NCBI RefSeq assembly: GCF_019603315.1
Contig: NZ_CP080649.1
Location: 3,544,176-3,608,175 of the forward strand
DNA from: Ruficoccus sp. ZRK36
GTDB lineage: Bacteria > Verrucomicrobiota > Verrucomicrobiia > Opitutales > Cerasicoccaceae
Direction: 5' to 3'
DNA length: 64,000 nt
The first letter of the stretch is position 1. Every line of letters begins with the position of its first letter. The notes under the pieces were generated by a model. It did no database searches. It was not told where the DNA came from and saw nothing but the letters and a program-made list of their open reading frames with translations. Of this stretch, positions 56,994 to 64,000 are shown in pieces. The translations under genes were made by a program, and so were the position numbers.

Positions 56994-58325
56994 ATGCCAA
57001 CCTTAGACAAACCCGCTTTTGACGCCGCCACCTTTGAGGCACACCTGGCCGAATGGGCCGACCTGCCGTGGCTGCAGGAGATCAAACGCAGCAACTGGGA
57101 AGCCTTCGAAAAGCTCCCCATGCCCTCCCGCAAGGATGAACGCTGGCGCTTCTCGGGCCTGCACAGAAACGGCTTCGACCTGGCGCAGTTCCGACCTGCC
57201 AGCGCGCCCGAAACCGAGCAGAAAGAGATCCTGCTGGAGCGCTCCAAGCTCGTCGAAAAGCCCGCCGGTCGCCTCGTCTTCGCAGACAACCACCTGATCG
57301 CCTTTGACCCGGCCTCTCAGGAGTTAATCGACAAGGGCGTCATCTGGATGCCGCTCAGTCAGGCCTTCAAGGAGCACCCGGAGCTGGTCCGCAAGTACTT
57401 CCTCGAAGAAGAGCAGAAGCTCGGCTCGGACAAGCTGCTCGCCCTGCACAACGCCTTTTTCCAGGACGGCGCGTTCCTCTACGTCCCCAAGGGCGTCGAG
57501 GTAAAGGACCCCTTTATCGCGTACTACTGGAGCAGCGACTGCGAGGAGACCGTCCTGCCGCACACCCTGCTCGTCACCGAGGACAACTCCAAGGTGGACT
57601 TCATGGACTACTACGGCTCGGGTAAGGAAGCGGCCTGCTGCCCGTCCCTCTCCATCGCCACCGGCACCATCCACGCCGGCGCAGGCTCCCAGGTCTTCCG
57701 CAAGATCGTACAGAACCTCTCGCCGACCGCGCAGTCCTTCCAGGTCGAGGCTAATGCCGCCGACCGCGACGCGCAGGTGAAGACCATCGCCGTCAACCTC
57801 GGCGCCAAGTACGCCCGTCTGGAGAACCAGACCCGCGTCGCCGGCTCTGGGGCAGACGTCAAGATGTACTCGCTCACCGTCGCCACCGGTGACCAGGAGT
57901 TTGATCAGCGCACGCTGCAGACCCACATCGGTGACCACGCCACCAGCGACCTGCTTTATAAAAACGCTCTCATGGACGACGCCCGCACGATCTTCTCGGG
58001 CATGATCCTCGTGGAGCCGACCGGTCAGCAGACCGACGCCTACCAGACCAACCGCAACCTGCTCCTCTCCCCCACCGCCGAGGCCTGCTCGCTGCCGGGG
58101 CTGGAGATCGAGGCCAACGACGTGAAGTGCTCCCACGGGGCCACCACGGGCGAGATCGACTCCGCACAGCTTTACTACCTGATGGCTCGCGGCATCCCTA
58201 AAAAGACCGCTGAGCAGCTGCTCGTCTTCGGCTTCTTCGAGGAGATCATCGAAAAGATCGACAACGAGGAATTGAAAGATAATCTCAGAAACCTCGTTCA
58301 GTCGAAATTCCAAGACATCTTATAA
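56994..58325 (+). CDS. sufD: Fe-S cluster assembly protein SufD
   Basis: SufB-like scaffold subunit, 443 aa. The N-terminal helical part WLQEIKRSNWEAFEKLPMPS and DERWRFSGLHRNGFDL is typical of SufD. The beta-helix core includes FFQDGAFLYVPKGVEVKDPF, KYARLENQTRVAGSGADVKM and DHATSDLLYKNALMDDARTI. LEIEANDVKCSHGATTGEID holds the conserved Cys-Ser-His-Gly, and YYLMARGIPKKTAEQLLVFG closes the domain. sufT starts six bases later. Confidence 0.97.
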   Translation: MPTLDKPAFDAATFEAHLAEWADLPWLQEIKRSNWEAFEKLPMPSRKDERWRFSGLHRNGFDLAQFRPASAPETEQKEILLERSKLVEKPAGRLVFADNHLIAFDPASQELIDKGVIWMPLSQAFKEHPELVRKYFLEEEQKLGSDKLLALHNAFFQDGAFLYVPKGVEVKDPFIAYYWSSDCEETVLPHTLLVTEDNSKVDFMDYYGSGKEAACCPSLSIATGTIHAGAGSQVFRKIVQNLSPTAQSFQVEANAADRDAQVKTIAVNLGAKYARLENQTRVAGSGADVKMYSLTVATGDQEFDQRTLQTHIGDHATSDLLYKNALMDDARTIFSGMILVEPTGQQTDAYQTNRNLLLSPTAEACSLPGLEIEANDVKCSHGATTGEIDSAQLYYLMARGIPKKTAEQLLVFGFFEEIIEKIDNEELKDNLRNLVQSKFQDIL

Positions 58326-58331
58326 AACGCC

Positions 58332-58898
58332 ATGTCTGCAGATAACCACCGTACCCTGACCCGCGAAGTCGAGGCCACCGTCATTCCCGCCGGTGACAAG
58401 ATCAACCTGCCCGAAGGCATGGAGGTGGACATCACCCACCGCCTTGGCGGCAACTTTACCATCGTCTGCGACTACGGGATGTTCCGCATCCTCGGTAAGG
58501 ACGCCGACGCCCTCGGCGAAGACAGCCCGGACGCTGCTGCTGCTGAGAGCGATGCAGCCGCCGCCAGCACTGAGCCCTCCGGCCCTCCCGAGGAAGGCAC
58601 TCTGTGGGAGGCTCTCAAGACTGTTTACGACCCGGAAATCCCGGTCAACATCGTGGACCTCGGCCTCGTCTACTCGCTCGACATCGCCCCGCGCGAAGAA
58701 GGCGGCTACAAGGTCTCCGTCCAGATGACCCTGACCGCTCCCGGCTGCGGGATGGGCCCGGCCATCGCCGAGGACGCCCGCATCCGCTGCGAGTCCGTGC
58801 CCGGCGTCGGCGAGGCTCAGGTGGACATCGTCTGGGACCCGCCCTGGAATCAGGACATGATCTCCGAAGACGGCAAGATGGAGCTCGGCCTCATCTAG
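58332..58898 (+). CDS. sufT: Fe-S cluster assembly protein SufT (MIP18/DUF59)
   Basis: 188 aa. An N-terminal domain ([40 protein letters not shown]) is joined by an acidic Ala-rich linker (about 60-88) to a MIP18-like domain with [20 protein letters not shown] and the cysteine loop [18 protein letters not shown]. SufT helps cluster transfer or maturation. It is coupled to sufD by a 6-base gap and ends the SUF run. Its TAG stop is the first base of a dispersed palindromic repeat. sufS and sufE/U are not in the window. Confidence 0.95.
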   Translation: MSADNHRTLTREVEATVIPAGDKINLPEGMEVDITHRLGGNFTIVCDYGMFRILGKDADALGEDSPDAAAAESDAAAASTEPSGPPEEGTLWEALKTVYDPEIPVNIVDLGLVYSLDIAPREEGGYKVSVQMTLTAPGCGMGPAIAEDARIRCESVPGVGEAQVDIVWDPPWNQDMISEDGKMELGLI

Positions 58899-58963
58899 CA
58901 AACGCTCGGCGTTTGATCCGATTGATGGGGCTCTGCCCCATCGCTCACTGCAGTCGCTGCCCC
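58896..58963 (+). repeat. Stop-codon-adjacent palindromic repeat, copy 3
   Basis: Begins at the sufT TAG: TAGCAAACGCTCGGCGTTTG, ATCCGATT, GATGGGGCTCTGCCCCATC, GCTCACTGCAGTCGCTGCCC. It contains both the CAAACGC and the GATGGGGC palindromes and is the longest copy of this type. Confidence 0.75.
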
Positions 58964-59109
58964 GCAGGGCGAGGCTTGGGACCATGATCGTTCGGGTCAC
59001 CTTAGTGTTTTCAGGGGAGAATACCGTAGCGCCTGTTCTGTAAAGCAGCGGCATTCACCTCTCCTCCCTGACTTGACGCTTTCCTCTGCCCGGCTTTCCT
59101 TATGTGCAG

Positions 59110-59760
59110 ATGAAAGCTATCGCGTATCTACTGGCGTTGTGCACCGCCCTGCCTTTGTCGGCCGAACTCGAATGGGAGACGATGTCTCTGACGGTTCCGG
59201 CCTCGTTTGGGCAGGAGAGTCTGGAGGCGACCTACCCCTTTAAAAATACCGGCAGCACACCGGTCGAAATCCTGGAGGTAAAAACCTCCTGTGGCTGCAC
59301 CTATGCCGCTGCCAGCCGCACGATGGTTGCGCCCGGTGAATCCGCCGAGATAGCCGCGTTTTTCGAGACCGAGGACCGCGAAGGTCCACAGCACTCGACC
59401 ATCACCGTGCTGACGGACGAGAAAGACCATCCGGCCACCGTGCTGAACTTTCGCTCTGACATCCCGGTCGCTGCAAATCTGCCCACCCGTGTCGTCAAGT
59501 GGCGCGCCAGCGATACGGCCGAGACCAAGTCCCTCGACATCCCGGTCGAGCCCGGCGTGAGCCTTACCCTGCAAACCCCGAAGCGCCCGCTACCCGTATC
59601 GGCGGTACTCGAGAAAAAGCAGGACGGCGATCAGCGTAGCTACCACTTATCCCTGACTCCGCTCGGCGGCGAGACAGGCTCGGGGATTCTCCCCATCGAG
59701 GCCAACTGGGGCAGTGGCCAGTCGCGCGTTTATAATATCTACGTCCGCGTTGCTCAGTAG
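59110..59760 (+). CDS. Secreted DUF1573 domain protein
   Basis: 216 aa from ATG 59110 with a signal peptide (MKAIAYLLALCTALPLSAEL). The DUF1573 Ig-like domain is shown by TYPFKNTGSTPVEILEVKTS followed by CGCTYAAASRTMVAPGESAE and IAAFFETEDREGPQHSTIT. A second part of about 80 residues (WRASDTAETKSLDIPVEPGV onward) is beta-rich and resembles the product of the convergent gene at 59770. DUF1573 proteins are common in Bacteroidetes and Planctomycetes/Verrucomicrobia, are exported, and have no settled role. Confidence 0.88.
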   Translation: MKAIAYLLALCTALPLSAELEWETMSLTVPASFGQESLEATYPFKNTGSTPVEILEVKTSCGCTYAAASRTMVAPGESAEIAAFFETEDREGPQHSTITVLTDEKDHPATVLNFRSDIPVAANLPTRVVKWRASDTAETKSLDIPVEPGVSLTLQTPKRPLPVSAVLEKKQDGDQRSYHLSLTPLGGETGSGILPIEANWGSGQSRVYNIYVRVAQ

Positions 59761-59769
59761 CGACGGCGC

Positions 59770-60150
59770 TCAGTCCACACAGGCCTGAACTTTGTACAGC
59801 TTCTCGCGACCGTTTGGCAACGTGGCGAGCAAACGCACCTCACCCTGCGCGAACTCACGCGTCGAATGCGGCCACACCTTGAGCTGGTAGTAGCCACGGG
59901 CGTCATCGAGCTTGCTGAGCTTCGCGCTGAAGCGGGGGTGGTCACGCTCCTGCAGCAGGTCCAGCTGCACACCGGGCCGGGTACGGACCAGTATCTTACG
60001 GGAGTGGACTTCTTCTCCCTCCTCCCAGCTGGTGAAGCGACTATCCAGTCGTACCCAGGGCTTCAGCCAGCTCAGTAAGCCTTGGGAGGTCGGGCCGGAT
60101 GATTCTTGGGATTCGCTCACGGGAATGGCAGACGGGATCGTTGCTTGCAT
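59770..60150 (-). CDS. Hypothetical protein sharing the C-terminal domain of the DUF1573 neighbour
   Basis: 126 aa from ATG 60150. The first 35 residues are Ser/Pro-rich without a clear signal peptide. From WEEGEEVHSRKILVRTRPGV the sequence can be laid over the last 90 residues of the convergent DUF1573 protein: PGVQLDL against PGVSLTL, HPRFSAKLSKLDDARGYYQL against LPVSAVLEKKQDGDQRSYHL, and REKLYKVQACVD against QSRVYNIYVRVAQ. The cysteine-containing DUF1573 part is absent. The two genes end 9 bases apart, so they may be products of an inverted duplication. Function unknown. Confidence 0.7.
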   Translation of the reverse strand: MQATIPSAIPVSESQESSGPTSQGLLSWLKPWVRLDSRFTSWEEGEEVHSRKILVRTRPGVQLDLLQERDHPRFSAKLSKLDDARGYYQLKVWPHSTREFAQGEVRLLATLPNGREKLYKVQACVD

Positions 60151-60322
60151 AGCCTATTATCGCCATAATCATCGGACCGTAAACCCGTCCGCTTATATAT
60201 TCGTCCGTATTATATTAAACGCAAATGGCATTAGTAATGACTCCTCTGGACCATGCAGCGCGAGCAATCCACATTTTTGATTGGTAAATCCGCGCGTCAT
60301 GCCTACATTTCAGCTCATTGCT

Positions 60323-60943
60323 ATGAACAATCTCTTTAAAGATACGGTTAGCCCGAGCGCCGGGTGCGACGACAAGCCCAAGGAAGAGCCCAAGGGCGGC
60401 TTCCGCATGCTGGTGGAGAAGAAGTTTCTCGAGCAGCGTAAGATTTTTCTCTGGGGCGAGGTAAACGACGAGTCCATGCAGGAAGTCATGGAAAAGCTCC
60501 TCTACCTCGACTGCGATAAGCCCGGCGAACCGATCGACTTCTACATCAACAGCCCCGGTGGCTCGATCACGGCAGGGATGGCTGTCTATGACACCATGAA
60601 GCTCATCAGCTCGCCGATCCGCGCCATCGTCACGGGCATGGCTGCCAGCATGGGCTCTATCCTCCTCTGTGGCGCCGATAAGGGTAACCGCTTCATCTAC
60701 CCGCACGCCCGCGTGCTCATCCACCAGCCGCTCATCATGGGCCGCATCGTCGCCCCGGCTGTGGATATCAACATCCAGGCCGAGGAAATGGAAAAGCTCC
60801 GCATCGAGCTCAACAACATCCTCGCCGCTTCCTCTGGCCAGCCGCTGGAAAAGATCGCCAAGGACACTGACCGCGACTTCTACCTGACCGCTCCCGAGGC
60901 TATCGAGTACGGCCTGGTAGACGAAATCGTCGAAAAGATCTAG
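60323..60943 (+). CDS. clpP: ATP-dependent Clp protease proteolytic subunit
   Basis: Serine peptidase that forms the tetradecameric chamber. The triad is S109 (VTGMAASMGSILL), H134 (RVLIHQPLIMG) and D181 (AKDTDRDFYLT). FYINSPGGSITAGMAVYDTM is the oxyanion/strand region. From ATG 60323 it is 206 aa, a normal size with a slightly long N-terminal part (CDDKPKEEPKGG); ATG 60299 is an alternative start. No clpX or tig gene adjoins. It is preceded by an AT-rich promoter region and followed by a strong terminator. Confidence 0.95.
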   Translation: MNNLFKDTVSPSAGCDDKPKEEPKGGFRMLVEKKFLEQRKIFLWGEVNDESMQEVMEKLLYLDCDKPGEPIDFYINSPGGSITAGMAVYDTMKLISSPIRAIVTGMAASMGSILLCGADKGNRFIYPHARVLIHQPLIMGRIVAPAVDINIQAEEMEKLRIELNNILAASSGQPLEKIAKDTDRDFYLTAPEAIEYGLVDEIVEKI

Positions 60944-60980
60944 GTCCCTGAGCGGACGCACCAGCGTCTTTCCCATTTCG

Positions 60981-61012
60981 CCCGCCGGTTGTCACACTGG
61001 CGGGCTTTTTTG
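60981..61012 (+). terminator. Rho-independent terminator after clpP
   Basis: CCCGCCGG, TTGTCACA, CTGGCGGG, then CTTTTTT, 38 bases past the clpP stop. Confidence 0.88.
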
Positions 61013-61071
61013 TGCCTGCGCTAGCCGTTGGACCTGTTTTCTCCGGTTGTGCAAATGCATGATTCCCGGAC

Positions 61072-61097
61072 AAATGCGAAAAGAGTAACGCATTTTT
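61072..61097 (+). other. Weak hairpin with T-run upstream of the MFS gene
   Basis: AAATGCG, AAAAGAGTAA, CGCATTTTT. It could be a minor terminator or attenuator; the rest of the 289-base gap (60944-61232) holds no gene. Confidence 0.35.
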
Positions 61098-61232
61098 AAT
61101 ATGCACGAAAGATCGCAACATGCTTAGTGTCGGCTAATTACGATTAGAACTCGGAGTGTTAAGATTAGGTGACGCCACGGGATAAGGTTTGCGAAACGGC
61201 GGCAATCGCGCTGCTTATCAACCATCGCCGCT

Positions 61233-62774
61233 ATGTCCGAAAATCCCGAAACACGTTTTCAGCCGGACCCGGGGCAGCCACAGCGGGCCCGCACCGTCCA
61301 AGAGTATATTGACGAATGCCCCCTGTGGGCAGACGGCACGCGTGCCCCCAACACGCCCATGACGCACATGCAGTGGCGCATCTGGTCGCTGGCCTGCGCG
61401 GGTAAGTTCTTCGAGGGGATGGTGGTCTTTATGACGGGGGTGGCCCTGCCGCTGATCTCGCGCGAGTTCGGCCTGAAGCCCTCGTCCGAGGGCTTCGTCA
61501 CCGCTGCGACCCTCGCGGGCATCCTGATCGGGGCTACCGCACTGGGAGGACTGGCCGATGTCTTTGGCCGCAAGCGGATGTTCATCGCCGAGATGATTAT
61601 CTTTACCGTGTTTCTCATCGCCCTGTCTCTGGCCCCGAGCTTTTTGTGGGTCGTGGTCTTTTTGCTGGGGATCGGGATCGCGCTGGGCTGCGACTATCCG
61701 ACAGCCCATATGGTGATATCGGAGAGCATCCCCACCTCCGCGCGCGGCAGGCTGGTGCTGAGCGCTTTCGCCTTTCAGGCCGTGGGCGCACTGACCGGTA
61801 CGGTCATCGGCTACGTCATTCTGGCAGAGAACCCGGTCGAATCCGCCTGGCGGTGGATGTACGCCAGCGCCGTGATCCCCGCCATCCTCGTCATCATCGG
61901 TCGCTTCTTCGTCACTGATAGTGGACACTGGCTGGTCTCGCGTGGGCGTATCAAGGACGCCGAAGAGGCCACCCACCGGCTGTTGCGCCGCCGCCCGCAG
62001 TATCCGCGCAGTATCCGCCTCGCCAACCCGAACAAAGACGGCCCCCGCCCTGCCGGCCACTACGGCGTGCTCTTCAGCAAGCCCTACCGCAAGGCCACCA
62101 TCCTGGCCTCCGTACCGTGGTTTCTCCAGGATCTGGGCACCTACGGGATCGGGATCTTCACCCCGACGATTCTGGCCACGCTGATCGGAAAGAAATCCGT
62201 CACCGACACGCTCAACGAGGTCATCCACAACGACATTCTCGCCGCCAAGGGCTCCGCCCTGATGGACATCCTCTTTGTCATCGGCATCATTTTCGCCGTC
62301 CTGCTGGTGGATCGTCTGGGCCGGATCAAGCTCCAGATCATCGGTTTCGTCGGCTGCGCGGTCGGCCTGCTGCTCGCAGCACTCTCCATGCAGTCCGACG
62401 GCGGTAACAACATGCCGGTGCTCTTCATCGGGTTCATGCTCTTTTTCTTCATGACGAACCTCGGCCCCAACGCCATGACCTACCTCATCGCCGGGGAGGT
62501 CTTCCCGACGCACATCCGGGGTAAAGGCGCGGGCTTCGCCGCCTCCTTTGCCAAGATCGGGGCCGTCCTGACCGCATTCCTCTTCCCTATCCTGCTCAAA
62601 AGCATCGGCGACAAGGCCCTGCTCTTCGGGCTCGTCGGAGCCTTTGTGCTGGGGGCCATCATCACGACCATCTTCGCCATCGAGACCAAGGGCGTCAGCC
62701 TCGACAAGATCGGCCACCGCCCCACCGATGAGGAACTCGACGAAGACGATAAAGCCGACGCCGACCTCGCCTAA
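61233..62774 (+). CDS. MFS transporter, sugar-porter-like
   Basis: 513 aa with about 12 membrane helices and a 50-residue cytoplasmic N-terminal extension. Loop 2-3 motif: GLADVFGRKRMFIAEMII; the second copy in the C-half is LLVDRLGRIKLQIIGFVG. LGIGIALGCDYPTAHMVISE and ESIPTSARGRLVLSAFAFQA in the N-half, and GEVFPTHIRGKGAGFAASFA in the C-half, match the sugar-porter/SV2-like group. A central loop (about 230-280) links the halves and the C-terminus is acidic (DEELDEDDKADADLA). Substrate cannot be read from the sequence. It has no close operon partner. Confidence 0.92.
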   Translation: MSENPETRFQPDPGQPQRARTVQEYIDECPLWADGTRAPNTPMTHMQWRIWSLACAGKFFEGMVVFMTGVALPLISREFGLKPSSEGFVTAATLAGILIGATALGGLADVFGRKRMFIAEMIIFTVFLIALSLAPSFLWVVVFLLGIGIALGCDYPTAHMVISESIPTSARGRLVLSAFAFQAVGALTGTVIGYVILAENPVESAWRWMYASAVIPAILVIIGRFFVTDSGHWLVSRGRIKDAEEATHRLLRRRPQYPRSIRLANPNKDGPRPAGHYGVLFSKPYRKATILASVPWFLQDLGTYGIGIFTPTILATLIGKKSVTDTLNEVIHNDILAAKGSALMDILFVIGIIFAVLLVDRLGRIKLQIIGFVGCAVGLLLAALSMQSDGGNNMPVLFIGFMLFFFMTNLGPNAMTYLIAGEVFPTHIRGKGAGFAASFAKIGAVLTAFLFPILLKSIGDKALLFGLVGAFVLGAIITTIFAIETKGVSLDKIGHRPTDEELDEDDKADADLA

Positions 62775-62783
62775 CCAGGACCA

Positions 62784-62860
62784 GTCCTGGACCTGTGATG
62801 CTTGACCGCACAGGACATTGTTGGGGCTTTGCCCCATCGCTCACTGCGTTCGCTGCCCCT
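62784..62860. repeat. Composite repeat: CACCTGTGAT-like start fused to GATGGGGC type
   Basis: GTCCTGGACCTGTGATGC (62784-62801) matches the start of the modules at 30075 and 38625. It runs into GACCGCACAGGACATTGTTG, GGGCTTTGCCCC and ATCGCTCACTGCGTTCGCTG, which is the reverse complement of the repeat at 47473. The GATGGGGC arm has changed to GTTGGGGC on one side. It lies between the MFS gene and rplI. Confidence 0.7.
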
Positions 62861-63006
62861 CTAAGATTGGTAAAGCCCAGCGAGCCTTTCGATACGGGGA
62901 AGAGTATCGGCATCAGGGCACCTTCACTTTCAAGACAACTCACTGTCGGGGTATTGGCATGCCGCGCCGTCATGGCTGCCCCCTCATTGTCTCCGGTGAT
63001 CACCCA

Positions 63007-63045
63007 CAAAAAAACCTCCGCCCGATACCGGACGGAGGTTTTTGG
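63007..63045 (-). terminator. Rho-independent terminator after rplI
   Basis: On the minus strand: AAAAACCTCCG, TCCGGTATCGGG, CGGAGGTTTTTTT, 22 bases past the rplI stop. Confidence 0.88.
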
Positions 63046-63066
63046 AAATTAATTCTGTCTCTCGAA

Positions 63067-63576
63067 CTACTCAGCCTTGGGGGCTTCCTCTTCGGCAGCA
63101 GCTTCTTCGGTTTCCTCGATCGGATTTTCCGAAACGACTTCCCACTCGAACTCGACGGTCACCTCGGGGTGCAGCTTCACCTTGGTGGTGTGCTTGCCGA
63201 GGGCCTTGACCGGGGAGTACAGGTTGAGCTGCTTGCGGTCCAGCTCGACGCCGTCTTCCTTGAAGCGGTCGATCAGGTCCTGAGCGGTAACGGAGCCGAA
63301 CATCTTGCCACCTTCGCCGGTCTTGACCGCGATAGCGATGCTGACCTTTTCGATCTTGGCGGCCAGTTCCTGGGCGTTACCGAGCTCCTGAGCTTCGCGC
63401 TCAGCGCGGCGCTTCTGGAGGGCGTCGATGTACTTCTGGTTGGCGCGGTTCACCGGCAGGGCCAGCTTACGCGGGAGGAGGAAGTTGCGGGCGTAACCAG
63501 CCTTGACGTTAACCTGGTCGCCTTCGCCGCCGAGTCCGGCTACGGGCTCAAGAAGGAGGATGTCTGTCGTTGCCAT
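63067..63576 (-). CDS. rplI: 50S ribosomal protein L9
   Basis: 169 aa. The N-terminal domain has VAGLGGEGDQVNVKAGYARN and FLLPRKLALPVNRANQKYID, the L9 rRNA-binding signature, joined by the long helix (LQKRRAEREAQELGNAQELA) to the C-terminal domain (GSVTAQDLIDRFKEDGVELD). An acidic tail of about 20 residues (EETEEAAAEEEAPKAE) extends beyond the usual 149-residue length. It follows rplS by 32 bases and shares its strand. The usual neighbours rpsF, ssb and rpsR are not here. Confidence 0.97.
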   Translation of the reverse strand: MATTDILLLEPVAGLGGEGDQVNVKAGYARNFLLPRKLALPVNRANQKYIDALQKRRAEREAQELGNAQELAAKIEKVSIAIAVKTGEGGKMFGSVTAQDLIDRFKEDGVELDRKQLNLYSPVKALGKHTTKVKLHPEVTVEFEWEVVSENPIEETEEAAAEEEAPKAE

Positions 63577-63608
63577 TGGGAAAGTCTGGGTTGTGGTGAA
63601 TACGCGGT

Positions 63609-63974
63609 TTAGCGGCCGGCCTCGACGAGGCGCTTTTCCTTAACCTTGTTGGCCTGCTTACCGATACGGCCGCGCAGGTAGTACATGCGGGCACGCATGG
63701 TGATAGACTCGCGGTCCACTTCGATCTTTTCGATGTTGGGCGAGTTGACGGGGAAGACGCGCTCGACGCCTTCGCCGTAGGAGATACGGCGGACCGTGAA
63801 GGTCTCGGCGATGCCCCGGCCCTTGCGGCAGATAACGATGCCGGCAAAAATCTGGATGCGTTCCTTGTCGCCTTCGCGCACCTTCGTGTGAACGCGCACG
63901 CCGTCGCCAACCTTGAACTTAACGAGGTCGGTCTTGATTTGGTCTTTGGTGATGTTTTCGAGAATCGCTTGCAT
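63609..63974 (-). CDS. rplS: 50S ribosomal protein L19
   Basis: 121 aa. [40 protein letters not shown] and the L19 signature [20 protein letters not shown] are intact, and the C-terminus [20 protein letters not shown] is basic. Start ATG 63974 gives [16 protein letters not shown]. The normal rpsP-rimM-trmD genes would lie to the right, outside the window. It is upstream of rplI, and the pair ends at the terminator at 63007. Confidence 0.97.
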   Translation of the reverse strand: MQAILENITKDQIKTDLVKFKVGDGVRVHTKVREGDKERIQIFAGIVICRKGRGIAETFTVRRISYGEGVERVFPVNSPNIEKIEVDRESITMRARMYYLRGRIGKQANKVKEKRLVEAGR

Positions 63975-64000
63975 GGCGAAAGGTCTGTTAACGTGTATCC

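Overview
The window reads as chromosomal DNA from a GC-rich, Gram-negative, rod-forming bacterium, most probably of the Verrucomicrobiota (class Opitutae or a close relative). That placement is inferred from the mix of genes: mreBCD with a PBP2, LPS heptosyltransferases and a lipid A acyltransferase, a long Bacteroides-like PurF, a 400-residue PurM, HpnB, ThrH and a Fur-led SUF cluster. No rRNA, tRNA, CRISPR array, complete insertion sequence or prophage was seen. Almost all genes share one base composition and codon style.

Layout. 1-5500: edge of a sigma-54-type regulator, a tiny membrane protein, then mreB-mreC-mreD-mrdA (cell elongation). 5686-9141: GNAT acetyltransferase and a WaaC-like transferase, divergent from a fused LpxL-type acyltransferase/WaaF-type transferase (lipid A and inner core). 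9314-12423: HNH endonuclease, a protein resembling CTP-dependent riboflavin kinases, a DegT sugar aminotransferase and an acidic unknown. 12666-18245: purQ, a membrane protein, purL, purF. 18528-21049: prfA, small membrane protein, HAD hydrolase. 21644-27834: gltB-gltD behind a 594-base leader with a candidate sigma-54 promoter. 28069-35345: kup, a CxxS glutaredoxin, a UbiA-like membrane protein with a methyltransferase, thrH, purM and a secreted protein. 35361-41747: orphan solute-binding protein, acs, a PTPS-III-like pterin enzyme, hpnB and a polyprenyl diphosphate synthase. 41867-45960: CPBP protease, small membrane protein, a probable CPBP gene remnant, secreted lipocalin-like protein and a YyaL-type thioredoxin-fold protein. 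46149-51273: queD-queC and, after a MIF-type tautomerase, an ADP-ribosylglycohydrolase-like protein, a lipoprotein and an MBL hydrolase, queF; together most of preQ1 synthesis. 51780-58898: Fur-family regulator with two Fur-type operators, then sufC, alcohol dehydrogenase, lipoprotein, sufB, lipoprotein, sufD, sufT on one strand. 59110-63974: DUF1573 protein, a convergent gene sharing its C-terminal domain, clpP, an MFS transporter, and rplS-rplI.

The least explained layer is between the genes: at least three families of dispersed palindromic repeats. One is a mosaic element of about 260-280 bases present twice in opposite orientations (11783-12065 and 18244-18500), with partial copies near 36355 and 47394. 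Each full copy carries a perfect 21-bp hairpin with a 3-base loop. The arms differ at 7 of 21 positions, yet every change is matched in the opposite arm. A second module starts exactly at the TAG stop codon of three unrelated genes. These repeats, the Fur-SUF locus with embedded genes, the PTPS-III paralogue and the acyltransferase-heptosyltransferase fusion are the items most worth a second look.
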